Source of the DNA: Manduca sexta
Taxonomy: Eukaryota; Arthropoda; Insecta; Lepidoptera; Sphingidae
Reading direction: 5' to 3'
NCBI RefSeq assembly: GCF_014839805.1
Contig: NC_051129.1
Coordinates: 5,584,920-5,648,919 of the forward strand
Length of the DNA: 64,000 bases
Below, piece by piece: positions 63,601-64,000 of the stretch. The translations under genes and the position numbers were made by a program. Numbering within the stretch: position 1 is the first letter of the stretch; every line of letters begins with the position of its first letter. The notes below the pieces were generated by a model, which was not told the origin of the DNA, searched no databases, and saw only the letters and a program-made list of their open reading frames with translations.

Positions 63601-64000
63601 AAATAAATAATTTCCCGCAGCAAACACTAACAAAAATAATATTCCATTTGGTCCAGTTAACAATATTAAAAAATAATCTGTAATATGTGTGAATACCGAC
63701 AGAGTTTGCGCAACATCTGTCACAATGCACCTAACTATAATAATTACCGTTACTCAAACACTTGTATTTATATAGACATTTGATAGATCTACAAATATGA
63801 CAAGTATGATTAGCATTTTCGCTAATAAACGTCAACATAGGTAGGCGGGAAACGCTCACCTATGCTAATGCTACTCGCTACTAGGTGGAAGCCCACTAGT
63901 ACCTATAACAGCGCATGATAAATTAATTAATGACAGCATGCAACTAACAATCATGCGATACTGATTTGATTTGATCTTATATTATCTTACTTTGTTACTA
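60661..64000. other. No gene seen
   Basis: AT-rich to the window end. The open frame 62861-63151 contains a direct repeat (tttaaggccaagt at 62961 and again at 62979) and no motif. A possible + strand acceptor (tttttcgtttcag, ending at 63142) follows, but the next ATG frame is only 11 codons. An AAAT microsatellite lies at about 63590-63612. Confidence 0.35.

Noticed and set aside
1..64000. CRISPR arrays, operons, riboswitches, canonical tRNA or rRNA genes
   Set aside because: None seen. The only tRNA-like A and B boxes belong to SINE heads, and gene structure is eukaryotic throughout.

Overview
The window reads as AT-rich nuclear DNA of a lepidopteran insect (moth or butterfly). The basis is intron-split metazoan genes with GT/AG sites, an insect-type pipe sulfotransferase, and repeat families I know from Lepidoptera: a tRNA-derived SINE with a TAA-repeat tail, the 'CTAG...CGCGGCTTCGCCCGCG' repeats, and an R1-like non-LTR element. 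The species cannot be named from sequence alone. Nothing prokaryotic is present.

Layout. At 1.37-2.99 kb on + lies a gene for a glycogen-targeting regulatory subunit of protein phosphatase 1 (PPP1R3 family, RVxF motif plus CBM21 domain). Its reading frame shifts by one base near an AAAA run at 2268-2271. A long AT-rich 3' UTR follows. Convergent to it on the minus strand is pipe (heparan-sulfate-2-O-sulfotransferase family). Seven coding exons lie between 17826 and 5972, and all their phases join in frame to give about 373 residues with both PAPS-binding motifs and a stop codon. The N-terminal anchor exon(s) were not found. They may lie in the remaining 46 kb of gene-poor sequence or beyond the window.

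The two genes meet tail to tail across a 1.8 kb gap holding a 279 bp inverted-repeat MITE. The pipe introns hold several retroelement pieces, two adjacent perfect hairpins with the same ACAT loop, and an unrecognised 112-codon ORF.

From about 18 kb to 64 kb I see no convincing host exon. The content is repeats: Lepidoptera-type short interspersed repeats in both orientations, a nearly full ORF2 of an R1-like non-LTR retrotransposon (25.0-28.1 kb, two frameshifts, exact 16 bp flanking direct repeats), SINE copies, a Tc1-like relic, MITE-like elements, and a 1365 bp pogo-type DNA transposon with TA duplications and a broken transposase that keeps only its DNA-binding half (54.0-55.4 kb).

No clear new biological system was found. 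The items most worth a second look are the paired ACAT hairpins in a pipe intron, the single set of pipe catalytic exons with a very large 5' intron or missing start, the apparent one-base frameshift in the PP1 subunit gene, the R1-like element with clean target-site repeats but no ORF1, and the pogo element with an inverted repeat placed just ahead of its own transposase start.
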